From contig NZ_BBUY01000009.1 in assembly GCF_001590865.1 (NCBI RefSeq), forward strand, positions 128,620-192,619: a stretch of 64,000 nt of DNA. The letters run 5' to 3'. Below the pieces are notes generated by a model. The model did not search any database, was not told the origin of the DNA, and saw nothing but the letters and a program-made list of their open reading frames with translations. Source of the DNA: Streptomyces sp. NBRC 110611 (GTDB taxonomy: Bacteria; Actinomycetota; Actinomycetes; Streptomycetales; Streptomycetaceae). Each line of letters starts with the position of its first letter. The stretch's first letter is position 1. This document shows positions 30,143-40,120 of this stretch, one piece after another. A program made the translations under genes and the position numbers.

Positions 30143-32868
30143 ACGCCGCTTCGGACTTCGAACGGTACACCCGGCCGGAGCTCGCCAGGCTCTTCCGAGC
30201 GCTGCACCTGGATGTCACGTACCGGGCGGGCCAGGGTGACCACCTGACCCGGGAGCTGCCCGCGGGGGAGGACGGTGCCGCGGGTGCGGACCGGATTCTC
30301 GACCTGGTCGGCGGCGCGGGTTCGTCGCTCTTCGGGCACAACCACCCGGCCCTGCTGGAGACGGCCCGGAGGTGTTTCGACGCGCAGATCCCGTTCAACG
30401 CCCAGGTCAGCGTCCGGCCGGCGACGGCCGCGCTGGCCAGGCGGCTGTCGGAGGCGGTCGGGGCCTCGACCGGTGCGCGCTATGTGGTCACCCTCGGCAA
30501 CACCGGCGCGGACGCGGTGGAAGCCGCGGTGAAGCACGCGACGGTCGAGCACCGGCGGCGGCTCGGCGCACTGCAGGAGGAGGTCGAACTGTCCCTGCGG
30601 CGGGTGCGGCGGGACGGCCTCGCGGACACCCCGTGCGCGAGCGGGCCCGGCGTCGGCCGCCCCTGCGCGGAGGTGCTGACCGAGGCGCTCGCCCGGATCG
30701 ACGCCATGCGGCGGCAGGACCCCGTCTTCGTCTCGCTGCGCAACGCCTTCCACGGCAAGTCGGCCGGTGCCGGGACGCTGACGCACGGCGCCAATGTGCC
30801 GGGGGATCTGCATGTGCCGGGACCGCGGCACCGGCGGCTGAGCGACTGGACGCCGCGGACGGTGGTGACCGCGCTCGACTCCGAACGCGACGCGATATGC
30901 CTGGTCACCGTCGATGCCAAGGGAACTCCGGGCTCCGTCGTACGTCAGCTGTCGCCGGTGGCCGCCTGCTTCGTCGAGCCCATCCAGGGCGAGTCCGGGG
31001 TGCACGAGGTCCCCGACGAGACCCTCGCCGCCCTGCGCGAGCTGGCCGACCGGCACGAGGCGGCCCTGGTGTTCGACGAGATCCAGTGCGGCATGGGGCG
31101 TACCGGGACCTTCCTCGCCTCCGAGGCCTCCGGCGTGGTCGCCGACTACTACCTGTTCTCCAAGTCCCTCGGGGGCGGACTGGCCAAGATCTCGGCGCTG
31201 CTGGTCGACGCGGAGCGCTATGTACCGGAGTTCGGCCGCCACCATACGTCCACGTTCGCCGACGACGACTTCTCGTCGTCGATCGCGAAGGCCGCCGTGG
31301 ACCTGTCCTTCGTCTATCGCGACCGGATCGTCGAGACGGGCACGCTGCTGCGTGAGCGGCTGCGGCGGATCGCCGCGCGGTGGCCGGACGTCATCGTCGA
31401 GGTGCGCGGCCGCGGCCTGCTCCTCGGCGTCGAATTCGTGCTGCCGCGGCCCGGGTCGGGGCTGCTGCGCGAGGCGATCGACTCCGAGTCGCTCGGCTAT
31501 CTCATCGCGGGACGGCTGCTGCACACCCACCGGATCAGGGTCATCCCCACCCTGTCCGCCCCCACGACCGTCCGGGTCCAGCCGTCGGCGCTGCTGGAGG
31601 CCGCGGACGTGGACCGTGTCGAGGCCGCGTTCGAGGACGTGGCCGAGCTGCTCGGGCGCGGGGACTACGCGACCCTGCTGGAGCACCTGACCGTGCCGGC
31701 CGCCACCGAGTGGCAGCCCAGAGTGCATGTCCCGCTGCCGCGCAGCGAATGGCGGCCGCAGCACGCCGGCCGGCGCGCGGGCGTGCCGCGCGTCGCGTTC
31801 CTCGCCAACATCGACAGCCCGGCCAAGCTCGGGTCGCTGGCGCCCGAACTGGCCCGGTGGTCGGAGGAGCAGAGCACGGCGGCGCTCGACCGGATGTGGG
31901 GCGAACTGGACCCGTTCGAGGTCACCCGGCATGTCATCACCTCCGAGGCCCGGGGCGAGGTCGAAGTCGTCATGGTGGCGGCGCCGTTCACCGCCGCCCA
32001 GGCCAACGCCGCGCTGCGGGCCGGCCATGGCGCCTGGCTGCGGCGGACGGTCCTGGACGCGGTGGATCTGGGGGTCTCGCTCGGTGCCGAGGTCATCGGC
32101 CTCGGCGGCCATACGTCGATCGTCACCAACGCCGCGCGGGACGTGGTCGAGAGCGGCATCAAGGTGACCTCGGGCAACTCGCTGACCGCGGCCTGCGCCT
32201 ACGATCTGCTCCGCCTTCAGCTGGCCGACTCGGACGGCCCGCGCCGCGTGGGCGTCGTGGGCGGAATCGGGAACATCGGCGCGGTGATGGCGGAACTCAT
32301 CGCCCCGCACTGCGATTCGATGGTGCTCGTCGGCCGCCCCGGCTCGGGACGGCGGCTCGCGACGGTCGCCGAGCGGCTGGAGGGCGGGGCGGACATCTCG
32401 ATCGCCGAGGACATGTCCGCGCTGCGGGACTGCCCGATCGTGATCAGTGCCACGAACGCGGCGGAGCCGGTGATCCTGCCCGGTCATCTCGCCGACGACC
32501 GGAAGGTCCTGGTGTGCGATCTCGCCGTGCCCGGCGATGTGCACCTGAGCGTGGCGGGCCTGTCGAACGTGACGCTGGTCTCCGGCGGCCGCATTCAGCT
32601 GCCGGGTGTCCAGACCCCGCACTTCCCGGGCCTCACCCTGCCGCCGGGAATCCTCTACTCCTGCATGGCCGAGACGATGCTGCTCGGATTCGAGCCGGAG
32701 ACCCCGAGCTCCTCCTACGGCGGCCTCACCTCGGCCGGTGTGCTCGCGGCCCGGGACCTGGCGGCCCGGCACGGGTTCCACCCCGCACGCATCGTCTCCG
32801 ACGACATCTCCGTACAGCCGTGGGTCGCGGACCGGTTCGGCACCACTACCGAGGAGCGCATGGGATGA
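30139..32868 (+). CDS. Class III aminotransferase fused to AAR-type acyl-ACP reductase
   Basis: A 909-aa bifunctional enzyme. Residues 1 to about 530 are a PLP class III aminotransferase: EPIQGESGV, VFDEIQCGMGRTG and PLP-lysine K342 in FSKSLGGG. Residues about 550-905 match cyanobacterial long-chain acyl-ACP reductase (AAR): GGHTSIVTN, a Rossmann site VGVVGGIGNIGAVM and the catalytic Cys842 in LYSCMAETMLLGFE, aligning with FACFAEAM of AAR. The expected reactions are acyl-ACP to aldehyde (C-terminal half) and aldehyde to primary amine (N-terminal half). PigE of prodigiosin synthesis joins a reductase and an aminotransferase in another order and with another reductase family. I do not know a characterised enzyme with this architecture. 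It overlaps both neighbours by four bases. Confidence 0.85.
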   Translation: MNAASDFERYTRPELARLFRALHLDVTYRAGQGDHLTRELPAGEDGAAGADRILDLVGGAGSSLFGHNHPALLETARRCFDAQIPFNAQVSVRPATAALARRLSEAVGASTGARYVVTLGNTGADAVEAAVKHATVEHRRRLGALQEEVELSLRRVRRDGLADTPCASGPGVGRPCAEVLTEALARIDAMRRQDPVFVSLRNAFHGKSAGAGTLTHGANVPGDLHVPGPRHRRLSDWTPRTVVTALDSERDAICLVTVDAKGTPGSVVRQLSPVAACFVEPIQGESGVHEVPDETLAALRELADRHEAALVFDEIQCGMGRTGTFLASEASGVVADYYLFSKSLGGGLAKISALLVDAERYVPEFGRHHTSTFADDDFSSSIAKAAVDLSFVYRDRIVETGTLLRERLRRIAARWPDVIVEVRGRGLLLGVEFVLPRPGSGLLREAIDSESLGYLIAGRLLHTHRIRVIPTLSAPTTVRVQPSALLEAADVDRVEAAFEDVAELLGRGDYATLLEHLTVPAATEWQPRVHVPLPRSEWRPQHAGRRAGVPRVAFLANIDSPAKLGSLAPELARWSEEQSTAALDRMWGELDPFEVTRHVITSEARGEVEVVMVAAPFTAAQANAALRAGHGAWLRRTVLDAVDLGVSLGAEVIGLGGHTSIVTNAARDVVESGIKVTSGNSLTAACAYDLLRLQLADSDGPRRVGVVGGIGNIGAVMAELIAPHCDSMVLVGRPGSGRRLATVAERLEGGADISIAEDMSALRDCPIVISATNAAEPVILPGHLADDRKVLVCDLAVPGDVHLSVAGLSNVTLVSGGRIQLPGVQTPHFPGLTLPPGILYSCMAETMLLGFEPETPSSSYGGLTSAGVLAARDLAARHGFHPARIVSDDISVQPWVADRFGTTTEERMG

Positions 32869-34577
32869 CCGCATTTCACACGCGATCCGCGAGCGTCCTG
32901 CACGCGTTGTGGGAACACGCGGAACGCGGATCCGACGCACCGGTGATCAAGCTGATCCCGGAACCGGGCAGAGAGGAACTCCTGCGCTACGACACCCTCG
33001 TCGAGAACGCGGCGCGCTGCGCGGCGGCCCTCGCCGAGCACGGTGTCGGCCGCGGCGACCGGGTGGTGCTCTGTCTGCCGACGGGTCAGGCGTTCCTCAC
33101 CGCCTTCTTCGGGATCCAGCTGCTCGGCGCCATGCCGACCGCGATCTCCGTGCCCATGCGCTTCGGCGGTGCCGCGGGCGTCGAAGGCCAGCTGAAGGAC
33201 CTCGCGGGATATCTGCGCCCGGCCGCGCTCGTCACCACGGCCGACGTGATCGAGGCGCTCCCGCATCTCGTCGACACCCACCTGGTCGACGGCGAGCAGC
33301 TCCTCGCGCGCGCCACGTCGAGCGACGCCCCGAAGCACCCCGTCCGCCTGCCGAAGAGCGAGGACCTGGCCCTGATCCAGTGCACCTCCGGGTCGACGGG
33401 CCGGCCCAAGGGCGTCATGATCTCGCACGCCAACATGGCCGCGAACTGCGAGCAGTTCATCAGCGCCGCCGGCTGGACCCGTGCGGACACGGCGGTCAAC
33501 TGGGTGCCCCTGTACCACGACATGGGGCTGTTCACCGGAGTCCTCTACCCCGTGTACGCCGGCGCGGACTCGGTCCTGATGCCGCCCAGCCGGCTGCTGC
33601 GCGCGCCGGCCGACTGGCTGCGGCACATCAGCGCCCACCGCGGCGCCGTCTCGGCCGCGCCGAACTTCGCCTTCGGATATGCCGCCGCCCGGATACGCGA
33701 CGAGGAACTCGACGGCGTGGACCTCTCCAGCTGGCGTATCTCGATCTGCGGGGCGGAACCCATCCAGCCCGCCACCATGGAGCGCTTCTTCGAGCGGTTC
33801 GGCCGATGGGGCCTGCCCGCCACCATGCCGCTGCCCTCGTACGGCATGGCGGAGGCCTCCCTGATCATCACCACCACACGGCCGGAGGAGCCGCTCCGCT
33901 TCGACTCCATCGACCGGAGATCCGCCGCCGAGGGACGGGCCGTCGACGCCGAGCCGCACAGCGCGGACGCGGTACGGATCGTGGACTGCGGCCGGCCGGT
34001 GGCCGATACCGAGGTCCGGATAGTCGACGAGCACGGTCAGCTGCTGGGGGAGAACCGTATCGGGCATATCCAGTTCCGCGGCCCCGCGCGCACGCTCGGA
34101 TACTTCGACCTGCCGGAGGAGACCGCGGCGACGACCGACGCGCCGGACTGGTGGAAGACCGGCGACATCGGCTACCTGCGCGACGGCGGCCTGCGGATCA
34201 CCAGCCGGGCCAAGGACCTGATCATCATCCGCGGCGCCAACTACTTCCCCTCGGACTTCGAGCAGGCCGCGGAGAAGGTGCCCGGGGTCCGCCTGGGCGC
34301 CGTGGTCGCGGTCGGGCACCAGCCGGAGCACAGCGACACCGAGGAGCTCCACCTGATCGTCGAGACCGAGCTGGACGGCGAGCAGCACGAACCACTGCGC
34401 CAAGCGGTCCGGGCCGCGGTCACCTCCGCCACCGGCGTGCCCCCCGCGGGGATCCACCTGGTGCCGAAGCGGAGCATCCCCAAGACGACCAGCGGGAAGC
34501 TCCAGCGGGCGAAGGCGCGGGGGTTGTTCGTGGCCCAGGACGGACTCGCCGGGCTGCCGGCCACATCAGCACAGTGA
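32865..34577 (+). CDS. Fatty acyl-AMP ligase (FAAL-like) loading a carrier protein
   Basis: A 570-aa adenylate-forming enzyme. Core motifs: CTSGSTGRPKGVM (P-loop), YHDMGL and PSYGMAEAS (FAAL-type signatures), WWKTGDIG and KTTSGKLQR (catalytic Lys near the C-terminus). FAALs activate fatty acids as acyl-AMP and pass them to a carrier protein rather than CoA. Its position directly after the acyl-ACP reductase fusion suggests it supplies the acyl-ACP. The start overlaps the previous stop by four bases; the NRPS gene starts 20 bases after its stop. Chain length cannot be read from the sequence by eye. Confidence 0.87.
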   Translation: MTAFHTRSASVLHALWEHAERGSDAPVIKLIPEPGREELLRYDTLVENAARCAAALAEHGVGRGDRVVLCLPTGQAFLTAFFGIQLLGAMPTAISVPMRFGGAAGVEGQLKDLAGYLRPAALVTTADVIEALPHLVDTHLVDGEQLLARATSSDAPKHPVRLPKSEDLALIQCTSGSTGRPKGVMISHANMAANCEQFISAAGWTRADTAVNWVPLYHDMGLFTGVLYPVYAGADSVLMPPSRLLRAPADWLRHISAHRGAVSAAPNFAFGYAAARIRDEELDGVDLSSWRISICGAEPIQPATMERFFERFGRWGLPATMPLPSYGMAEASLIITTTRPEEPLRFDSIDRRSAAEGRAVDAEPHSADAVRIVDCGRPVADTEVRIVDEHGQLLGENRIGHIQFRGPARTLGYFDLPEETAATTDAPDWWKTGDIGYLRDGGLRITSRAKDLIIIRGANYFPSDFEQAAEKVPGVRLGAVVAVGHQPEHSDTEELHLIVETELDGEQHEPLRQAVRAAVTSATGVPPAGIHLVPKRSIPKTTSGKLQRAKARGLFVAQDGLAGLPATSAQ

Positions 34578-34597
34578 AGACAGGGAGGCGCAGCGAT

Positions 34598-37500
34598 ATG
34601 CGCGTCGAGGAGTACGTCGCCGAGCTCACCGCCCTCGGCGTCACGTTGTACGAGGAGGCCGGGCGGCTTCGCTACCGGGCTCCGAAAGGGGCCCTCACTC
34701 CGGAGCGCCTCGGCTGGCTGCGGGACCACAAGGACGAGGTGCTCGTCCACCTCAAGGAGACCGAGCTCGGTCCCGGCCTGGTGCCCGAACCCGGCGCGCG
34801 CCACGAGCCCTTCCCGCTGACCGACGTCCAGGCGGCGTATCTGCTCGGCCGCAGCGACGCGTTCGACTACGGGGGCGTGGCCTGCCACGGCTACCTGGAG
34901 ATCGCGCTGCCCGGCGGCGCGGCGGAGCACGTCGAGGACGCCTGGAACCACCTCGTCCGCCGGCACGACATGCTGCGCGCGGTCGTCTCCGCCGAGGGCC
35001 ACCAGCGGGTGCTGCCCGAGGTGCCGCGGTACGAGATCCGCACCCAGGACCTCAGCGGCCGGTCCGAGGACGACCAGCGGCGCGCCGTCGAGGAGATCCG
35101 CGGTGCGATGTCGCACCAGGTCCGGCAGACGGACCGCTGGCCGCTGTTCGAGCTGCGGACCACCCGCGTCGGCGGGAAGCTGCTGCTGCACGTCGCCGTC
35201 GACCTGCTGATCTGCGACTACGGCAGTATCCGGATGCTGCTCGGCGAGCTGCACGGGCTCTGCGGCGGTGCCGCTCCGGCGGATCCCCCTCAGCTGACCT
35301 TCCGCGACTACGTCCTCGCGGCGCGCGGTGCCCGTGAGGGCTCCCGCTACCAGCGCGACCGGGACTACTGGTGGGACCGCGTCGACGCGCTGCCCCCCGC
35401 CCCCGAACTGCCGCTGCGCACCGACGCGGTCGACGCCCCGCCCCGCTTCCGGCGGCACGGGATGCGCCTCACCCCGCAGCAGTGGGCGGCGCTCGGCCGG
35501 CGCTCGGCCGCGGCGGGCGTGACACCCTCGGGAGCCCTGCTCCAGTCGTTCGCCGAGGTGCTCGGACGGTGGAGCCGCACGCCGCGGTTCACGCTCAGCC
35601 TCACCCTCCAGAACCGGCTGCCGCTGCACCCGGAGGTCGACCGCGTCATCGGCGACTTCAGCTCCACCAGCCTGCTCGCCGTCGACCTCACGGAGGGGGC
35701 GACCTTCCTCGACCGCACCCGCGCGGCGCAGGCCCGCCTCTGGGACGACATGGACCACGGACTGTGCTCCGGCGTCGAGGTCCTGCGCGAGATCGCCCGG
35801 CGGCGGGGGCGTGCCGAGGCGCTGATGCCGGTCACCTTCACCAGCGTGGTCGGCGGTGCGGACCGCGGCGACGCGCCGTCCCTCATGCCGGGCGGCGAGC
35901 TGGTGTACGGCATCACCCAGACCCCGCAGGTGTGGATCGACTGCCAGACCCTGGAGGACGGCGGCGGACTCCTCGTCCACTGGGACGTACGCGAGGGGCT
36001 GTTCCCCGACGGCGTCGTCGAGGACATGTTCGGCGCCTTCGCGGAGCTGGTGCGGCAGCTGGCCGACGGCGGGGCCGGGTGGGAGTCCGCCGACCCGGCG
36101 GAGCTGCCCCGGGCCCAGCTGGAGCGGCTGGCACAGGCCAACGCGACGGAGGCCGCACGCTCCACGGAGCCGCTGCACGCCGAGGTCGTGGCGCAGGCCC
36201 GGCGCACCCCGGACCGCGCCGCGGTCATCACGTCCGGGCGGACCCTGGACTACGCGGAGCTGCTCGGCCGGGCCGCGGCGGTGGCCGCGGCGCTCACCGA
36301 GGCGGGCGTCGCCCGCGGCGAGCGCGTCGGCATCGTCATGGACAAGGGGTGGGAGCAGGTCGTCGGCGCGCTCGGGGTCCTCCTCGCGGGCGGCGCGTAC
36401 CTGCCGGTCGACACCACACAGCCGGCCCTGCGCAGGGACGCGATGCTCACCGACGCCGGGGTGCGGCAGGTGCTCACCCAGTCGTGGCTGGCGCCGGGGC
36501 TCGGGGTGCCGGCCGGTACCCGGACCGTCGTCGTGGACACCCTGCCCCCGGCCGACGGGCTTCCGGCGACCGTGGCGGGCGACCCCGACGACCTGGCGTA
36601 CGTCATCTACACCTCCGGCTCCACGGGCACCCCGAAGGGCGTGATGATCAGTCACGCCGCGGCCCGGAACACCGTGGACGACATCAACTCCCGCTTCGGG
36701 GTGGGCGCGGAGGACCGGGTGCTCGGCCTCGCCCAGCTCGGCTTCGACCTCTCCGTCTACGACCTCTTCGGCCCCCTCGCGGCCGGCGGCGCCGTGGTCC
36801 TGCCGGACGCCGGGCGGCGCGGCGACCCCACGCACTGGGCCGACCTCATCGAGCGGTTCGGCGTGACGGTGTGGAACTCGGTACCCGCCCAGATGCAGAT
36901 GCTGCACGAGTATCTGCGGACCCAGCCCGCGCTCGACGTCCACCGGCTGCGGCTGGCGCTGCTGTCCGGCGACTGGATCCCCGTGACGCTGCCGGACGCC
37001 GTACGGCAGCGGGTGCCGGGGCTGCGGGTGGTCAGCCTCGGCGGTGCGACGGAGGCGGCGATCTGGTCGATCCACCACCCCGTCACCACCGTCGATCCCG
37101 CCCTGGGCAGCATTCCGTACGGCAGGCCGCTGGCGAATCAGACCATCCGGGTCCTCGATCCCCTCATGCGGGACTGCCCGGAGCAGGTGACGGGCGAGCT
37201 GTACATCGGCGGCGTGGGCCTGGCCCTCGGCTACCTCGGCGACGCGGCCCGCACCGAGGAGCGCTTCGTCAGGCACCCGCACAGCGGTGAACGGCTCTAC
37301 CGCACCGGGGACATGGGACGCCGGATGGCGAACGCGGAGATCGAGTTCCTCGGCCGCGCCGACGGACAGGTCAAGCTGAACGGCCACCGCGTGGAGCTCG
37401 CCGAGGTGGAGGCGGTCCTCCAGGGGCACGACGCGGTGCACCTGGCCGCGACGGTGGTGCGCGGCGAAGGCCCGAGCCGCAAGCTGGTGGCCTTCGCGGA

Positions 37501-40120
37501 GCCCGCCCGCACCGAACGCCCCCCGCTCGATGCGGCCCTCGCCCGGGCGGCCGGGCGGCGGGCCACTGCCGAGGCGCGCTTCGACGAGGCGGCGCAGGGC
37601 GCGGACGTCCGCGCGATGGGCGAGGCGCTCGACGAGTCGGGGCTGCAGGCGATGACCCTGCTCCTGCGCGGCCGCGGCCTGTTCGCCGCGGACGGCGACC
37701 GGCACACCGCCGAGGAGATCACCGCCGCCAGTGGAGCCGCCCCGCAGAACCACTACCTCGTACGGCGATGGCTGACCGCGCTGGCCGAGGCGGGCCGGGT
37801 CGTCCACGACCAGGACAGCGGCACGTACCACGGCCTGGCGCCGGTGACCGGCGAGGACCGCGCGGCCGTGCGCGAGCGCGTGGACGCCCTGGAGCCCAGG
37901 GTCGGCTGGGGTGCGGAGCTGGTGCGCTTCCACCGTGACTGCGAGGAGAACCTGGCACGGCTGCTCAGCGGTGAACTCCCGCTGAAGGACCTGCTGTTCC
38001 CCGAGGGCCGCCTGGAGACGGCCGCGGCCGCCTACCGCGACAACCTGATCAGCCGCTACAACAACGCCGCCGTCATCGAGATCGTCCGCCGGATCGCCCT
38101 GGCGCACCGGGGCCCCGGGCCGCTGCGGATCCTGGAGATCGGCGCCGGGGTCGGCGGGACCAGTGCCGCGCTGATACCGGAGCTGCGGGACCTCCCCGTC
38201 GACTACCACTTCACCGACCTGTCGCACTTCTTCCTCAACGAGGCGCAGGAGGCGTACCGGGACCACCCCTGGGTGCGCTACGGCCTGTTCGACCTCAACG
38301 AGGACTACCGGGCCCAGGGGTTCCAGCCCAACTCGGCGGATGTCATCATCGCCGCGAACGTCCTGCACAACGCCGTGCACGCGGACGAGATGCTGCGGCG
38401 GATCCGCGAACTCGCCGCGCCGGGCGGCTGGCTGGTCTTCATCGACGCCACCCGCGACACCTGGCGCGGTATGACGTCCATGGAGTTCAACGACGGGCTC
38501 ACCGGTTTCACCGACGAGCGCGCGCAGAGCGGTGCCACCTTCTTCACCCGGCAGCAGTGGCTGGACCTGCTGCGCGGGGCGGATGCCGAGGTGGCGGTCT
38601 GCCTGCCCGAGGAGGACAGCGCGCTGGCCGGGATCGGTCAGCAGGTCTTCGCGGCCCGCTTCAAGGCCGACCGGGTCGCCCTCACCACGGGCGAGCTGCA
38701 CGGCCACCTCGCCGAGCGGCTGCCCGGGTACATGATCCCGGCGGAGCTGCAGCTGGTGGACCGGATTCCGCTGACCGCCAACGGCAAGGTGGACCGCGGC
38801 CGGCTCGCCGAGTGGACCGGCGCGGCGTCGGCGGAGGGCCACCAGGACGGCGGGGAGGCACCCGCCGACGAACTGGAGCGGGCCCTGGCCGACCTGTGGT
38901 CCGAGGTCCTGCACGTGCCCGCCGTCGGCCGGGACGCCAACTTCTTCAACCTGGGCGGGGATTCCCTGCTGGTCGCCCAGCTCGTGGGCCGGATGCGGGA
39001 GCGCGTGCCGCAGGCGGTCGGGCTGGCCTGGGACGACCTGCTGCGCTCCGTGCTCAACCGGCCGACCGTCGCGGCGCTCGCCGCGCAGCTGCGCTCGGCC
39101 GCCGCGGAGGACGGCACGGGGGCCCTCGGCTCGGCCTCACCCCTGGTGGAGATCGACCCGGGCCCCGGCGGGGCGGACGGCGCCGCGACGCTGGTCCTGG
39201 TGCACGACGGCACCGGCACGGTCGGACCGTACCGGGCGCTGGTGCGGGAGCTCTCCGGCACGCTGCCGGTCGCCGGACTCGTCGTCGACGACTTGGACGC
39301 CTACCTGGACGCCGATCCCGCGACGGTGATCGGCGAACTCGCCGGCCGCTACGCCGAGACGCTGCTGGCCGCCGGCTGCTCCAAGGTCCATCTCGTCGGC
39401 TACTGCATGGGCGGGCTGTTGGTCACCGAGCTGGCCGACCGTATGACCGCGGCCGGCGGCGAGGTGACCGAGGTGTCGATCATCAGCAGTTACCGGGTGC
39501 CCTACCTCGTCGAGGACGACCTGCTGGCCGAGTACATCTTCGCCCGCATGATGCGGGCCGACACCGTCGGACTCGGTTACCCGCAGGACGAGTCGGCGAT
39601 CCGCGAGCTGGTCACCGAGGTCACCCGGAAGCATGGCGACCGGGTGCCGCCGGGCAGCATGACCGAGCTGTCGCCCGACGTGCTCGGCGCGAAGGGGGCA
39701 CTGGCGCTGCGGGCCTTCCGGGCGCTGGCCGCCCGGACCCAGGAGGAGCGGCTGCGGGCCGTCGGCGCCGCCATGCCGCAGGAGAGCACACAGCTGAGCT
39801 CGCCCGAGCGGCTGGCCCGGGTGTTCCGCGCCGTCAAGCACAGCCTGGTGGCCGTGGCCGGGCACCGGGCGACGCCGTACCCGGGAGACGTCACCCTGTT
39901 CCGTCAGGTCGGCGAGGCGGAGATCTTCCCCGGGATGCACCACGACATGGGTGCCTACTGGCAGCAGGTGTGCACCGGCGGACTGCGCCTGGTCGACGTG
40001 CCCGGCGACCACTTCAGCTGCGTACAGCCGCCGCACGCCGCGGCGGTGGCGGCGCTCCTCGCCCAGGGCGGGGCAGCGGGTCCGGCGGCCCCCGCCGGGG
40101 CCCGGGAGGCACGCCGATGA
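34598..40120 (+). CDS. Pyochelin PchF-like NRPS: docking-Cy-A(MT)-PCP-TE, cysteine-activating
   Basis: An 1840-aa NRPS. Residues 1-55 are a TubC-like docking domain. A heterocyclisation domain follows (core PLTDVQAAYLLGR; Cy motif with Asp202, Asp207, Ser210). The A domain (Asp717 as code position 1) gives the code DLYNLSLIWK, the classical cysteine code. An N-methyltransferase is embedded in the A domain (SAM motif LEIGAGVGG at 1179). A PCP (GGDSL, Ser1456) and a terminal thioesterase complete it. The TE nucleophile is Cys1603 in VGYCMGG instead of Ser. The architecture equals PchF. It should cyclise and N-methylate the second cysteine and release the chain. It shares an operon with the upstream fatty-amine genes. 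Confidence 0.94.
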   Translation: MRVEEYVAELTALGVTLYEEAGRLRYRAPKGALTPERLGWLRDHKDEVLVHLKETELGPGLVPEPGARHEPFPLTDVQAAYLLGRSDAFDYGGVACHGYLEIALPGGAAEHVEDAWNHLVRRHDMLRAVVSAEGHQRVLPEVPRYEIRTQDLSGRSEDDQRRAVEEIRGAMSHQVRQTDRWPLFELRTTRVGGKLLLHVAVDLLICDYGSIRMLLGELHGLCGGAAPADPPQLTFRDYVLAARGAREGSRYQRDRDYWWDRVDALPPAPELPLRTDAVDAPPRFRRHGMRLTPQQWAALGRRSAAAGVTPSGALLQSFAEVLGRWSRTPRFTLSLTLQNRLPLHPEVDRVIGDFSSTSLLAVDLTEGATFLDRTRAAQARLWDDMDHGLCSGVEVLREIARRRGRAEALMPVTFTSVVGGADRGDAPSLMPGGELVYGITQTPQVWIDCQTLEDGGGLLVHWDVREGLFPDGVVEDMFGAFAELVRQLADGGAGWESADPAELPRAQLERLAQANATEAARSTEPLHAEVVAQARRTPDRAAVITSGRTLDYAELLGRAAAVAAALTEAGVARGERVGIVMDKGWEQVVGALGVLLAGGAYLPVDTTQPALRRDAMLTDAGVRQVLTQSWLAPGLGVPAGTRTVVVDTLPPADGLPATVAGDPDDLAYVIYTSGSTGTPKGVMISHAAARNTVDDINSRFGVGAEDRVLGLAQLGFDLSVYDLFGPLAAGGAVVLPDAGRRGDPTHWADLIERFGVTVWNSVPAQMQMLHEYLRTQPALDVHRLRLALLSGDWIPVTLPDAVRQRVPGLRVVSLGGATEAAIWSIHHPVTTVDPALGSIPYGRPLANQTIRVLDPLMRDCPEQVTGELYIGGVGLALGYLGDAARTEERFVRHPHSGERLYRTGDMGRRMANAEIEFLGRADGQVKLNGHRVELAEVEAVLQGHDAVHLAATVVRGEGPSRKLVAFAEPARTERPPLDAALARAAGRRATAEARFDEAAQGADVRAMGEALDESGLQAMTLLLRGRGLFAADGDRHTAEEITAASGAAPQNHYLVRRWLTALAEAGRVVHDQDSGTYHGLAPVTGEDRAAVRERVDALEPRVGWGAELVRFHRDCEENLARLLSGELPLKDLLFPEGRLETAAAAYRDNLISRYNNAAVIEIVRRIALAHRGPGPLRILEIGAGVGGTSAALIPELRDLPVDYHFTDLSHFFLNEAQEAYRDHPWVRYGLFDLNEDYRAQGFQPNSADVIIAANVLHNAVHADEMLRRIRELAAPGGWLVFIDATRDTWRGMTSMEFNDGLTGFTDERAQSGATFFTRQQWLDLLRGADAEVAVCLPEEDSALAGIGQQVFAARFKADRVALTTGELHGHLAERLPGYMIPAELQLVDRIPLTANGKVDRGRLAEWTGAASAEGHQDGGEAPADELERALADLWSEVLHVPAVGRDANFFNLGGDSLLVAQLVGRMRERVPQAVGLAWDDLLRSVLNRPTVAALAAQLRSAAAEDGTGALGSASPLVEIDPGPGGADGAATLVLVHDGTGTVGPYRALVRELSGTLPVAGLVVDDLDAYLDADPATVIGELAGRYAETLLAAGCSKVHLVGYCMGGLLVTELADRMTAAGGEVTEVSIISSYRVPYLVEDDLLAEYIFARMMRADTVGLGYPQDESAIRELVTEVTRKHGDRVPPGSMTELSPDVLGAKGALALRAFRALAARTQEERLRAVGAAMPQESTQLSSPERLARVFRAVKHSLVAVAGHRATPYPGDVTLFRQVGEAEIFPGMHHDMGAYWQQVCTGGLRLVDVPGDHFSCVQPPHAAAVAALLAQGGAAGPAAPAGAREARR

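Noticed and set aside
24214..34577. Firm assignment to an azoxy (valanimycin-like) pathway
   Set aside because: The diiron oxygenase fits, but no membrane hydrazine synthase, no seryl-tRNA synthetase for VlmA-type transfer and no flavin N-hydroxylase of the VlmH type were seen in the window.
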